The translations under genes were made by a program, and so were the position numbers. Positions 7,942 to 15,972 of a stretch of 64,000 bases of DNA are shown piece by piece. Origin of the DNA: Gordonia hongkongensis (GTDB lineage: Bacteria; Actinomycetota; Actinomycetes; Mycobacteriales; Mycobacteriaceae); NCBI RefSeq assembly GCF_023078355.1, contig NZ_CP095552.1:4712001-4776000 (forward strand). The letters run 5' to 3'. Within the stretch, counting starts at the first letter, position 1, and each line of letters begins with the position of its first letter. The notes beneath the pieces were generated by a model. That model saw only the letters and a program-made list of their open reading frames with translations. It ran no database searches and was not told the origin of the DNA.

Positions 7942-9543
7942 GGCTTCCGCCCCCTGAGCTGAGGTGTGAGGAGCGCTGGCGACAACCCCTCCGCTCCCTG
8001 AGGTGCGAGGAGCGCTAGCGACGAGCCACGAAGGGTTTCCGCTGCCCCGCAACAGGAATGCCGCCGCGACGCCCGCGACCGCCGTGACGGCGACCGCGGC
8101 CCAGACCGCGTCGTGCAACCCGACCATGAAGGCGTCCTGCACCGCGATCCGGACCGCATCACCGATCGCGCCCGGCGCCTGGCCGGCCACCCCGACCCCG
8201 GCCATCACCGATTGCTTCGCCGCGTCGACCGCCTCGACCGGCAACCCGCTGCCCGACAGCCGGTCCCCGACCCCGGCGACATACGCCGATGTCAGGATCG
8301 ACCCGAGGACCGCGACACCGAGCGTCCCGCCGATCTCGCGTGTCGTGTCGTTGACCGCACTGCCCGCACCGGCCTGTTCCGGACGCAGCGCGTCCATGAT
8401 GAGCTGGGTGCACGGACCGGAGATGAAGGCGAGACCCGCCGCCATCAGCGACATCGCCCAGATGATGAGTTCCCAGTACCCGGAGTCCCGCGCGGAGAGC
8501 TCGACGAGCGCGAACCCGCCGGACATCAGGAAGGCACCGGTCACCGAGACCACCCGGGGCCCGAAACGGTGCGACAGTGCCATCGCAACCGGGGACAGCG
8601 CCGCCATCACGATCGCGAACGGAAGGGTACGGACACCGGCCGCCAGCGGACCGTATCCCTTCACCGCCTGGAAGAACTGCGTGATCAGGAAGATGAAGCC
8701 GAAGAGCGCGAAGAACGCCACGCTGATCATTCCGGCGGCGGTCGCAAAGCGCCGGTTGGCGAAGAGCCGGACGTCGAGGATGGGGTGCGCGATCCGCAGC
8801 TGTGTGGCCACGAACACCGCCAGGATGGCCACTGCGACAACGACACCCACCACCGTGCGCGCCGTGGCCCAACCGACGTGGGGCGCCTCGATCAGGGTGA
8901 AGGTCAGCAGGCCCAGGCCGGCGATCGAGAGCACGACCCCGAGCGCGTCGAACCGGGGCACCGACACCGGTCGCGTGCCGGGTACGACCGCCAGGATCAT
9001 CGCGAGGGCCACCACACCGAACGGGACGTTGACCCAGAACACCGATGTCCACGAGAAGTGTTCGAGGAGCCAGCCACCGAGAACCGGTCCGATGGCCACC
9101 GCCACTCCGGAGACCGCCGCCCAGATCCCGACAGCCATCGCGCGTTCCCGGGCATCGACGAAGATGGTCGTGATGATCGCGAGCGTGGCGGGGAAGACCA
9201 GCGCCGCGAAGACCCCGAGCCCCGCGCGACCGGCGATGAGCTGCCCGAGGTTCTGGGATGACGCCGCCAGCACCGACACCAGCATGAAACCTCCGATGCC
9301 GGTGAGGAGCACGCGACGGTGCCCGAACCGGTCACCGAGGTAGCCGCCGGTCAACAGCAGGCCGGCGAAGACGAGCGTGTAGGCGTCGACGATCCATTGC
9401 AGGCCCGAGATCCCGGCGCCGAGGTCGCGGGCGAGCGTCGGGAGGGCCACGTTGACGATCGTGTTGTCGATCATCACGAGTAGTTCGGCGAAGCTGAGGG
9501 CGCCCAGCGCCCACCAGCGAGCATGCGTGCGTTCGGTTGGCAT
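7903..9543 (-). CDS. MFS drug-efflux transporter, DHA2 (14-TM) family
   Basis: 546-residue proton-driven exporter. N-terminal motif LVMIDNTIVNVALPTLARDLG and GDRFGHRRV are typical of DHA2/EmrB-QacA pumps, and hydrophobic helices run through about residue 500. Start is ATG 9543 (MPTERTH). The last roughly 40 residues (after FLLRGSG) are unusual. They are low-complexity, with two VASAP repeats, and are encoded by a dispersed DNA repeat (7951-8036), which apparently replaced the normal C-terminus. The gene is divergent from a TetR regulator with repeated operator-like sites between them, so it is probably repressed by that TetR. Substrate unknown. Confidence 0.9.
   Translation of the reverse strand: MPTERTHARWWALGALSFAELLVMIDNTIVNVALPTLARDLGAGISGLQWIVDAYTLVFAGLLLTGGYLGDRFGHRRVLLTGIGGFMLVSVLAASSQNLGQLIAGRAGLGVFAALVFPATLAIITTIFVDARERAMAVGIWAAVSGVAVAIGPVLGGWLLEHFSWTSVFWVNVPFGVVALAMILAVVPGTRPVSVPRFDALGVVLSIAGLGLLTFTLIEAPHVGWATARTVVGVVVAVAILAVFVATQLRIAHPILDVRLFANRRFATAAGMISVAFFALFGFIFLITQFFQAVKGYGPLAAGVRTLPFAIVMAALSPVAMALSHRFGPRVVSVTGAFLMSGGFALVELSARDSGYWELIIWAMSLMAAGLAFISGPCTQLIMDALRPEQAGAGSAVNDTTREIGGTLGVAVLGSILTSAYVAGVGDRLSGSGLPVEAVDAAKQSVMAGVGVAGQAPGAIGDAVRIAVQDAFMVGLHDAVWAAVAVTAVAGVAAAFLLRGSGNPSWLVASAPRTSGSGGVVASAPHTSAQGAEASEVEGEVPAGTA
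7951..8036. repeat. Dispersed repeat, two tandem units plus intact IS110-type target
   Basis: Units at 7960-7983 and 7999-8022 (TGAGGTGYGAGGAGCGCT core) match at 22 of 24 bases. The second unit continues into CCACGAAGGG. Related copies flank the IS110 element (57044-57120 and 58452-58489). Read on the minus strand, 8017-8033 is CTTCGTGGCTCGTCGCT, the uninterrupted version of the IS110 insertion site. The repeat lies inside the 3' end of the MFS gene. Confidence 0.75.
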
Positions 9544-9589
9544 CGATCTTCTCCTGGTCGGGTGGCGCAAGCGATTTCTGCGATCCGTT

Positions 9590-9646
9590 AGAACAACGTT
9601 CCAGCGTTGTAGCACAGTGTTCTATTCAAGAAGAACACCGTTCCAG
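9590..9646. promoter_or_regulatory. Probable TetR operator between MFS and TetR genes
   Basis: AGAACAACGTTCCAG (9590-9604) and AGAACACCGTTCCAG (9632-9646) are direct repeats differing at one base, and ACAGTGTTCT (9614-9623) is an inverted half-site of the same sequence. The cluster fills the space between the divergent MFS and TetR start codons, where it would control both. Confidence 0.65.
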
Positions 9647-9658
9647 TAGGTTGTCAAC

Positions 9659-10249
9659 ATGTCTCCCGCGAAGCCGCGCACGCGTACAGCAGGCGCCGAC
9701 GTCCGATCCGCGCTGCTCCGGGCAGGTCGCACGATCCTCGAGCGCGATGGCACGGCCGGTCTGACGGTTCGGGCCGTGGCCGGTGAGGCGAAGGTCGCCC
9801 CGATGGGCGTCTACAACCACTTCGACGGCCGGGACGGCCTGCTGGACGCCCTGGTCACCGACGGGTACGCGGAGTTCGGACGGGCGATTGCGACGAGGGA
9901 AGACGATCCGGCGACTCGTCTGCGCAACGCCGGTGTGGCGTACCGGAAGTTCGCACTCGCCAATCCGGTGCTCTACGGGCTGATGTTCTCAGCGCAGTGC
10001 ACGCCCGAGATCGACGTGGCCGCAAACGCATTCGAGGTCCTCGTCGACACCATCCGGTACGGCCAGGTGGCCGGGGTCATCTTGTCCGCCGACCCCGTCG
10101 AACAAGCCATGCAGACCTGGTCCGCCGTTCACGGCGCCGTGAGTCTCGAACTCGCCCATGCCTATCACCCCGACGTCGATGCATCGGCGAACTACGAGAA
10201 CGTCCTCGACTTCGTGGCGCGCGCACTGGCGCCCCGGCCCGGCGACTGA
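9659..10249 (+). CDS. TetR-family repressor, probable regulator of the divergent MFS pump
   Basis: 196-residue regulator. The N-terminal helix-turn-helix covers about residues 12-58, with the typical LTVRAVAGEAKVAPMGVYNHFDGRDGLL pattern shown here in part as VAPMGVYNHFDG. The C-terminal ligand domain resembles the TetR_C_33/WHG type (LANPVLYGLMF). Start ATG 9659 immediately follows the operator-like repeats. Its likely target is its own gene and the pump transcribed the other way. Ligand unknown. Confidence 0.88.
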   Translation: MSPAKPRTRTAGADVRSALLRAGRTILERDGTAGLTVRAVAGEAKVAPMGVYNHFDGRDGLLDALVTDGYAEFGRAIATREDDPATRLRNAGVAYRKFALANPVLYGLMFSAQCTPEIDVAANAFEVLVDTIRYGQVAGVILSADPVEQAMQTWSAVHGAVSLELAHAYHPDVDASANYENVLDFVARALAPRPGD

Positions 10250-10283
10250 GACCCGGCTCGGGGACGGTCATCGGGTTCGTGCG

Positions 10284-11831
10284 TCAGGGCAGGACGATCG
10301 GCGGCAGACCGGGAAGCGGGATCGTCACACCACCTGGCGGACGCGGAGTCCGTGGCCGGGGACGAGGCCGGGGCGCGGGCTCCTCCGCGGAGGGCGTCGT
10401 CGTCTCCGGCGGAGGAGGAGTCGTGTATCGGCGCGCCGGTTGCCGGGCCTCGGCATAGATTGCGGGATCAGCGAATTCGGGTTCCGGGGTGGCGCTGGTG
10501 CGCTGGGGAAGCGGCGCGGCCACGGTCGGCGACGCCTCATCGTGTCCGACGGCCAACGCCGTGGCCACCGCGACGACGGCCACCGCGCACAGCAGCGCCA
10601 CCGCGGCGAGAACGCGCTTGCCTCCGTACCGCCGTCGGCTCGCTCCGGCCGCCTGCGGCCCTACTACGGACACGTCGAAGTGCGGTGGAGCCCCGATGGC
10701 CGACCCTGTGTCCGCCGGATACCCGGCCATCGGATCGACGTTCACCTCCCCATCGCCGGACCGGACGGGCGGCGTGGGCGTGTGCGCCGACGTCCACCGT
10801 GGCGCAGACTCGGCCGACGGCGGCGGCTCGGCAACCGGATTCGTCGGCGTGCGCTGATCGTGACCGACCGGAGAGAGCTCGGAGAACTGCTGGTCGTCCC
10901 GAAGCGGCTGGGCGCGAGGGACATCCGGGGCAGCAACATACGGAGCGAGCGCCCCGAACGCCGTGGCCACCACCGGTGGCGACTGAGTGACGGACTCGAA
11001 GATGGGGGTGTCGTGCGTGTCGTGCGTATGGTCGTCGCCACGCGGAGCGATCTCGGCCATCTCGGCGGGGGCCGCGAAACCGTCATCCGACCGGGTCGGG
11101 ACCGCATCCTGTTCGGCGGGCGGGGTCGCCACTTCCACGTCTGGTTCGATCACATCGCCGGACACCGCGATCGGGTGCGGTAACTCAGGTTCCGCCGCGT
11201 GTCCGCCGTGCGCCGGGGGCCGAGTGATGCTCCCCGACGGATCGACGTCGACGACCGGCACGGGTACGGCTCGCGCGATCGCGTCCCGGAGGCCGGGCCA
11301 TGCGCTCACGCGATCGGTGACCACGACCGCGGGGGCGGAGGCTCCGGACACCGCCGCGCGAGCGAGGTCCTCGGCGCGTGCGGTCAGCGGGGCTCCGGCT
11401 TCGGCGACGTCGCGGCGCGCCATGCGGAACAGCCGGATGTGGTCGCGGCCCATCAGGAAGGTGCCGTCGGACTCGCGGAGCCGCTCGCGGCCGCGGGTGA
11501 CGAGGTCGAGGACCTCCTCGTGCCATTCGCGCGAGGTCGGTGCCGCCACCCGCCCGACCCGAACGAGATGGTCGGCGATCACCTCATCCAGGACGGCGAG
11601 GGTGAGACCGGAATCGGAGTAGGAGTCCGCGACGGTCCCTCGAGCCGGGTCCAACCGTCCCACCGAGACGCCCGCCCGCGGATCGAGATCGAACAGCACG
11701 ACCTCGGCATTCTGCGCGATCCCCCGCTCAGCGAGTTCGGCGCGCACGGCGTCGACGACGGCAGCACTGACCGTGACCTCTGCCTGCGCAGACGTCGGTG
11801 TCACGGCCGGATCGGCCACCGTGTCGGTCAT
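10284..11831 (-). CDS. Hypothetical single-pass membrane protein with proline-rich tail
   Basis: 515 residues, not recognised at the level of function. The N-terminal 170 residues look folded and contain VVLFDLDPRAGVSVGRLD, reminiscent of the nucleotide-binding start of Hsp70/actin-like proteins, but I see no complete ATPase motif set. A long low-complexity Pro/Ala/Asp stretch (about 200-400) precedes one strong membrane helix (VLAAVALLCAVAVVAVATAL, about 418-437). Downstream is a Pro/Arg/Thr-rich tail ending PGLPPIVLP. This topology (cytoplasmic domain, disordered linker, membrane helix, extracytoplasmic Pro-rich tail) recurs in mycolata proteins. It faces the TetR gene tail to tail. Confidence 0.7.
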   Translation of the reverse strand: MTDTVADPAVTPTSAQAEVTVSAAVVDAVRAELAERGIAQNAEVVLFDLDPRAGVSVGRLDPARGTVADSYSDSGLTLAVLDEVIADHLVRVGRVAAPTSREWHEEVLDLVTRGRERLRESDGTFLMGRDHIRLFRMARRDVAEAGAPLTARAEDLARAAVSGASAPAVVVTDRVSAWPGLRDAIARAVPVPVVDVDPSGSITRPPAHGGHAAEPELPHPIAVSGDVIEPDVEVATPPAEQDAVPTRSDDGFAAPAEMAEIAPRGDDHTHDTHDTPIFESVTQSPPVVATAFGALAPYVAAPDVPRAQPLRDDQQFSELSPVGHDQRTPTNPVAEPPPSAESAPRWTSAHTPTPPVRSGDGEVNVDPMAGYPADTGSAIGAPPHFDVSVVGPQAAGASRRRYGGKRVLAAVALLCAVAVVAVATALAVGHDEASPTVAAPLPQRTSATPEPEFADPAIYAEARQPARRYTTPPPPETTTPSAEEPAPRPRPRPRTPRPPGGVTIPLPGLPPIVLP

Positions 11832-11926
11832 CTGGTTGATTCCTGCACCTCACGTGCACCTCGCCTCATGTCCCCCACCGGCGAGTAGGTGCCCCCTGGA
11901 CAGTCGCGAGCTCAACCTAGCACGAC

Positions 11927-13363
11927 TCAGCGGACGGTGGCCCCCGGCGCATATCCGTTCACCTGCTCGGACGGGTGGTTTCGCGGCGCAGGGCGGGTGG
12001 GAGCGGGGCCGCCCAGGGCGCGGTAGTCCCAACCCGCGTCGCGCCACATCTGCGGGTCGAGGCAGCGCCGGCCGTCGACGATGCGTTTGGCGCGGACGAC
12101 GCCCTCGAGTTCTTCGGGCGCCATGTGCACGAACTCGGCCCACTCGGTGGCGATGACGACGACGTCGGCCCGGTCGCACGCGTCGCGCGCCGAGGTGGCG
12201 TAGCCGAGGCTCGGGTGGACGCGTCGTGAGTTGTCCATGGCCTTCGGGTCGAAGACGGTCACGGACGCCCCTTCGAGCGCCAGCCTGCTGGCCACCGTCA
12301 GCGCGGGTGAGTCACGGACGTCGTCGCTCTCCGGTTTGAAGGCGGCGCCCAGGACGGCGACGTTGCGCCCGAGGACCTCGCCGCCGAGGGCCTCGAAGAC
12401 CAGTTCCACCGCCGCACCCCGGCGACGCATGTTGATGGCGTCGACCTCCCGCAGGAAGCCGACGGCCCGCGGGGCGCCCATGTCGTCGGCGCGCGCGGTC
12501 AGGGCGCGGATGTCCTTGGGCAGGCAGCCCCCGCCGAAGCCGAGACCGGCGTTGAGGAATCGGCGTCCGATCCGCGGGTCGTGCCCGATCGCGTCGGCGA
12601 GGGTGTTGATGTCGGCGCCGGCGATCTCGCACAGTTCACTGATCGCGTTGATGAACGAGATCTTGGTGGCCAGAAAGGCGTTCGCCGAGACCTTCACGAG
12701 TTCCGCGGTGGCCCAGTCGGTCTCGATCAGCGGCACGCCGGTCTCGAGGATCTCGCGGTAGATCTCGCGGGTGACCTCCCCGGCCGACGACCCGGCGTCG
12801 GGGTCGTCGGCGGCCGTGTTGAGGCCGCTCGGGTCGAGCGAACCGGTACCGAGGACGAGCCGATCCGGCCGGAGCGTGTCCTCGACGGCGAACCCCTCGC
12901 GCAGGAACTCAGGGCTCCACGACAGCTCGACATCCGCCCCGGCATGGGAGAGCACCGAGATCCGTTGTGCGAGTTCAGCACATGTGCCGACCGGTACGGT
13001 CGACTTGCCGATGATGAGGTGGGCGCCCCGCAGCGTCGGCACGAGCGCGTCGATCGCCGAGTACACGTGCGAGAGGTCGGCCCGGTGCCCACGGGGTTCC
13101 TGCGGGGTCCCGACGCCGAGGAAGTGCACCGAGGCGTGGTCGGCGGCCGCGAGGTGGTCGGTCGTGAAGCGGAGTCGTCCGGCGTCGATGTTGCGGCGCA
13201 GGATGTCGGCGAGCCCCGGCTCGAAGAACGGGACCTCGCCGGCCTGCAGGCGTTCGATCTTGTACGGATCGACGTCGATGCCGACGACGTCGTGCCCGAG
13301 TTCGGCCATGCAGGCCGCGTGAGTGGCACCGAGGTAGCCGCATCCGATCACCGTGAGCTTCAT
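11927..13363 (-). CDS. udgA: UDP-glucose 6-dehydrogenase
   Basis: 478-residue enzyme that would oxidise UDP-glucose to UDP-glucuronate with NAD, feeding cell-wall sugar synthesis. Motifs are the NAD-binding GCGYLG at residues 7-12, GKSTVPVGT, FLREG and the catalytic cysteine in GGGCLPKD (Cys280). Start ATG 13363 (MKLTVIG) fits the family; 13 upstream in-frame residues are not conserved-looking. The neighbour dcd in the same orientation reproduces the mycobacterial Rv0321-Rv0322 order, although a repeat-containing gap of about 150 bp separates them here. Confidence 0.93.
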   Translation of the reverse strand: MKLTVIGCGYLGATHAACMAELGHDVVGIDVDPYKIERLQAGEVPFFEPGLADILRRNIDAGRLRFTTDHLAAADHASVHFLGVGTPQEPRGHRADLSHVYSAIDALVPTLRGAHLIIGKSTVPVGTCAELAQRISVLSHAGADVELSWSPEFLREGFAVEDTLRPDRLVLGTGSLDPSGLNTAADDPDAGSSAGEVTREIYREILETGVPLIETDWATAELVKVSANAFLATKISFINAISELCEIAGADINTLADAIGHDPRIGRRFLNAGLGFGGGCLPKDIRALTARADDMGAPRAVGFLREVDAINMRRRGAAVELVFEALGGEVLGRNVAVLGAAFKPESDDVRDSPALTVASRLALEGASVTVFDPKAMDNSRRVHPSLGYATSARDACDRADVVVIATEWAEFVHMAPEELEGVVRAKRIVDGRRCLDPQMWRDAGWDYRALGGPAPTRPAPRNHPSEQVNGYAPGATVR

Positions 13364-13470
13364 GAGGGCAACGGTTACCCAGCTGGAACCACCGGTAACC
13401 ATCCTCGCCGTGGCGGGTTGTCATCGGCTGGGTGAACTTCCGGAGCCGCGCCCACCCGGTCCGTCCACCC

Positions 13471-13512
13471 GCCGGTTGAGCCGAGTGCTCCCGCTGGTTG
13501 AGCGGAGTCGAA
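13471..13512. repeat. Short dispersed intergenic repeat
   Basis: CCGGTTGAGCCGAG and CTGGTTGAGCGGAGTCGAAA are imperfect tandem copies of a GGTTGAGCGGAGTCGAAACC-like unit between udgA and dcd. Units of this type are common between genes in Gordonia and relatives (recalled, not checked here). It contains no ORF. Confidence 0.5.
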
Positions 13513-13515
13513 ACC

Positions 13516-14088
13516 TCAGTCGTGCTTCTGGAAGTTCAGGTACGCCTTCGACGGGGTGGGTCCACGTTGTCCCTGGTATTTCGATCCGACCGACGCGCTG
13601 CCGTACGGCTCCTCGGCCGGGCTGCTGAGGCGGATGAGGCACAGCTGCCCGATCTTCATGCCGGGCCAGAGGGTGATCGGTAGATTCGCGACGTTCGACA
13701 ACTCGAGGGTGATGTGACCGGAGAAGCCGGGGTCGATGAAGCCCGCCGTCGAATGCGTGAGCAGGCCGAGCCGACCGAGTGACGACTTGCCTTCGAGGCG
13801 GCCGGCGAGGTCGTCGGGCAGCGAGCACACCTCGAGGGTGGACCCCAGCACGAACTCGCCCGGGTGCAGCACGAAGGGCTCGCCGTCGGCGGGTTCGACC
13901 AGCGAGGTGAGTTCGTCTTGGCGTTGCGCGGGGTCGATGTGGGTGTAGCGGGTGTTGTTGAACACCCGGAACAGGCCGTCGAGCCGGACGTCGACGCTGG
14001 AGGGCTGGACGAGGGCGGGATCGAACGGATCGATGGCGAGGCGCCCGTCAGCGATCTCGGCGCGGATGTCGCGGTCGGAGAGCAGCAC
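13516..14088 (-). CDS. dcd: dCTP deaminase, probably bifunctional with dUTPase activity
   Basis: 190 residues, exactly the length of the mycobacterial enzyme. It deaminates dCTP toward dUTP/dUMP to supply dTMP synthesis. Visible features are the [10 protein letters not shown] substrate loop, [25 protein letters not shown] and the catalytic glutamate in ITLEL (Glu129). Actinobacterial homologues carry out both dCTP deamination and dUTP hydrolysis, so bifunctionality is inferred from family. The C-terminal lid (GQRGPTPS) is present. A DUF222 HNH gene lies 21 bp upstream in the same direction, so the promoter may be within or before that gene. Confidence 0.95.
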   Translation of the reverse strand: MLLSDRDIRAEIADGRLAIDPFDPALVQPSSVDVRLDGLFRVFNNTRYTHIDPAQRQDELTSLVEPADGEPFVLHPGEFVLGSTLEVCSLPDDLAGRLEGKSSLGRLGLLTHSTAGFIDPGFSGHITLELSNVANLPITLWPGMKIGQLCLIRLSSPAEEPYGSASVGSKYQGQRGPTPSKAYLNFQKHD

Positions 14089-14109
14089 GGTGTCGAGGTT
14101 ATCGAATGG

Positions 14110-15606
14110 TCAGGGAGGATCTGCGCCGGTGTCGGTCGGCGCCGACCCTCCGCGCTCCGGCACCGCTGTACTGCGCCGCCGCCGGACATCAGCGCGCATC
14201 CGGTCGAGGATCGCGTCGGTGCGATGGGCATGGTTGATCCGCGGCGTCGACGACGGGTGCGAGCAGGGCGGGTGCCAGACGGCGCGGCCGGCGTCGACCC
14301 CTTCGGTGGCGATGGTGGTGACCCACTGATCCACGCCGGTGCCGACCACCCGGTTGTGTGGTGGGCAGGCGGTCGCGAGGGTGTCGAGGTCGGTGGAGCC
14401 GTGGTGGGCGTCCCACTCGACGACATGGTGGATCTCGCAGTCGAACGACGGCCGCGTGCATCCCGGGAAGGTGCAGCCGCCGTCGCGGGCGACCGCGGCG
14501 ATTCGTTGTGCGCGCGAGGCCAATCGCCGGGACCGTCCGAGATAGAGGACCTCACTGGAGTGGTCCCGGAACACCGCGAGATGATGCTGCGCGTCCGCGG
14601 CGAGGTCGATGGCGTCCTTGATGGGTAGGAGGGTTCCCGTCGCGGTCCGTGCCGGGTCGCCGGCCGCGTCGCGCAGCGCCGATTCGGTGATGGAGACGAC
14701 GAGGTGTGGCGGTAGCCCGTGGTGCGAACCCCCGAGCGCGCCGGCGTCGAGCACGAAGCGCAGCATGGCGCGCAACGCGTCGTGGTTCCGCTTCTCGGCC
14801 GTGCGCTCGTCGCGTCCGGCAGCGGCGGCCAGCGCGTCGGGGTCCGCGGCGGCGGGGTTCCCGGTGGGCGACTCGGGATCGGCGGGATTGTTCATCCCGG
14901 GAGCGGCCCACACCGACAGGACGACGTCGAACATGGCGCGCGTCACGGGGTCGAGCATTGCGGTGAGCCGGGACATCAGTTGGGCGTCTTGCGGCCCGAG
15001 TTTGAGTCCGCGGTTGCGGGCGCGGTCGCGATCGTCGGTGATGGTTCCGTCGGGGTCGAGGTGGGCCAGGATGCGGGCGCCGAGGTCACGGAGTGACGAC
15101 GGGTCGTACTCGCGTGCGTAGTGGGCGAGCGTCGCCTCGGCGGCTTCCCGGTCGGCGGGGTCCACGTCGGCGGGAATCTTGCGCATCACCTCGATGACGA
15201 CGTCGACATGGCGTCCCGAGATCTCGCCGTCGGCAACACCTTTGGCGGTCTCGGGGAAGCGCGGTTCGAGCGGCACCCCCTGCATGTCCGGGAACCTGCC
15301 CAAGGCCCAGACCCGGTTCATCAGGCGGGTCGCCTCGCCGCGCCGGTTCAGCGCGTGGCACAGGAAGTTGGAGACGGTCTGGCACCCCATCTTCCGGTAC
15401 GCCGACCGCTCGTCGATGTCGACGATGTGATCGGTGAACAGCGACAGCATCCGTCGTTCGGCACGCTCGTGCTCGATCGCGACCTGTAGTAGGTCGGTGT
15501 CGGAGCAATCCGTGGACTGCGTCTCGGCGATCTCGTCCATAAGTGCATGCAGGCGCTTGTACTGGTCGAGAAGAAGTGGTGGTGCAGATGGCCCGGTAGA
15601 AGCCAT
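14110..15606 (-). CDS. HNH endonuclease of the DUF222 / 13E12-repeat family
   Basis: About 498 residues. The N-terminal three quarters are the DUF222 region; the C-terminal HNH nuclease shows CTFPGCTRPSFDCEIHHVVEWDAHHGSTDL followed by CPPHNR, given here in parts: CTFPGC, CEIHHVVEW and LATACPPHNR. In mycobacteria this family is multicopy and behaves like a mobile repeat, and its biological role is unsettled. I chose ATG 15606 because GGGGGA lies 7-8 bases upstream; ATG 15630 and longer forms are possible. It sits between dcd and a tRNA gene, a common landing place for mobile DNA. Confidence 0.85.
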   Translation of the reverse strand: MASTGPSAPPLLLDQYKRLHALMDEIAETQSTDCSDTDLLQVAIEHERAERRMLSLFTDHIVDIDERSAYRKMGCQTVSNFLCHALNRRGEATRLMNRVWALGRFPDMQGVPLEPRFPETAKGVADGEISGRHVDVVIEVMRKIPADVDPADREAAEATLAHYAREYDPSSLRDLGARILAHLDPDGTITDDRDRARNRGLKLGPQDAQLMSRLTAMLDPVTRAMFDVVLSVWAAPGMNNPADPESPTGNPAAADPDALAAAAGRDERTAEKRNHDALRAMLRFVLDAGALGGSHHGLPPHLVVSITESALRDAAGDPARTATGTLLPIKDAIDLAADAQHHLAVFRDHSSEVLYLGRSRRLASRAQRIAAVARDGGCTFPGCTRPSFDCEIHHVVEWDAHHGSTDLDTLATACPPHNRVVGTGVDQWVTTIATEGVDAGRAVWHPPCSHPSSTPRINHAHRTDAILDRMRADVRRRRSTAVPERGGSAPTDTGADPP

Positions 15607-15745
15607 GATTTCATCCCCCGTCATCATGGCTTTACTCGAAACTACGTTCGAGACTACCGGCCGGTCGTCCGATGCGCAACCCCTTCCGGCGAGTTGGTCT
15701 GCGTCGCAACTGAATCGCGTCGGCCCGCCGAGACCCGGCCTCGCC

Positions 15746-15792
15746 CAGATGTCGCGGTTCGTTGCGCCTGACGCCACGATCCACGACATCTG
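15746..15792. repeat. Imperfect 21-bp inverted repeat, second copy of the 2586-2634 hairpin
   Basis: Arms 15746-15766 and 15772-15792 match at 18 of 21 positions around a 5-nt loop. The left arm (CAGATGTCGCGGTTCGTTGC...) nearly equals the left arm of the hairpin at 2586. It lies between the HNH gene and tRNA-Gly, with no T-tract, so it is more likely a dispersed element than a terminator. Confidence 0.6.
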
Positions 15793-15858
15793 CGCGTGCC
15801 GACGACCGGCCCGGCTCCGGGTTTGCTAGGCTGTCGTTCGCGAGTCCGGCACTCGCAC

Positions 15859-15932
15859 GCCGATGTAGTTCAATGGCAGAACATCAGCTTCCCAAGCTGA
15901 ATACGCGGGTTCGATTCCCGTCATCGGCTCCA
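15859..15932 (+). tRNA. tRNA-Gly (anticodon CCC)
   Basis: The acceptor stem GCCGATG pairs with CATCGGC (15922-15928). The anticodon stem TCAGC/GCTGA encloses the loop TTCCCAA with anticodon CCC. The T arm GCGGGTTCGATTCCCGT is canonical. CCA is encoded at 15930-15932. It stands between the HNH gene and the DUF218 gene, which are both on the opposite strand. Confidence 0.95.
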
Positions 15933-15972
15933 CCATCACCGCGACTCGCGAGGCCCCTGGTCCGGTGATCGA

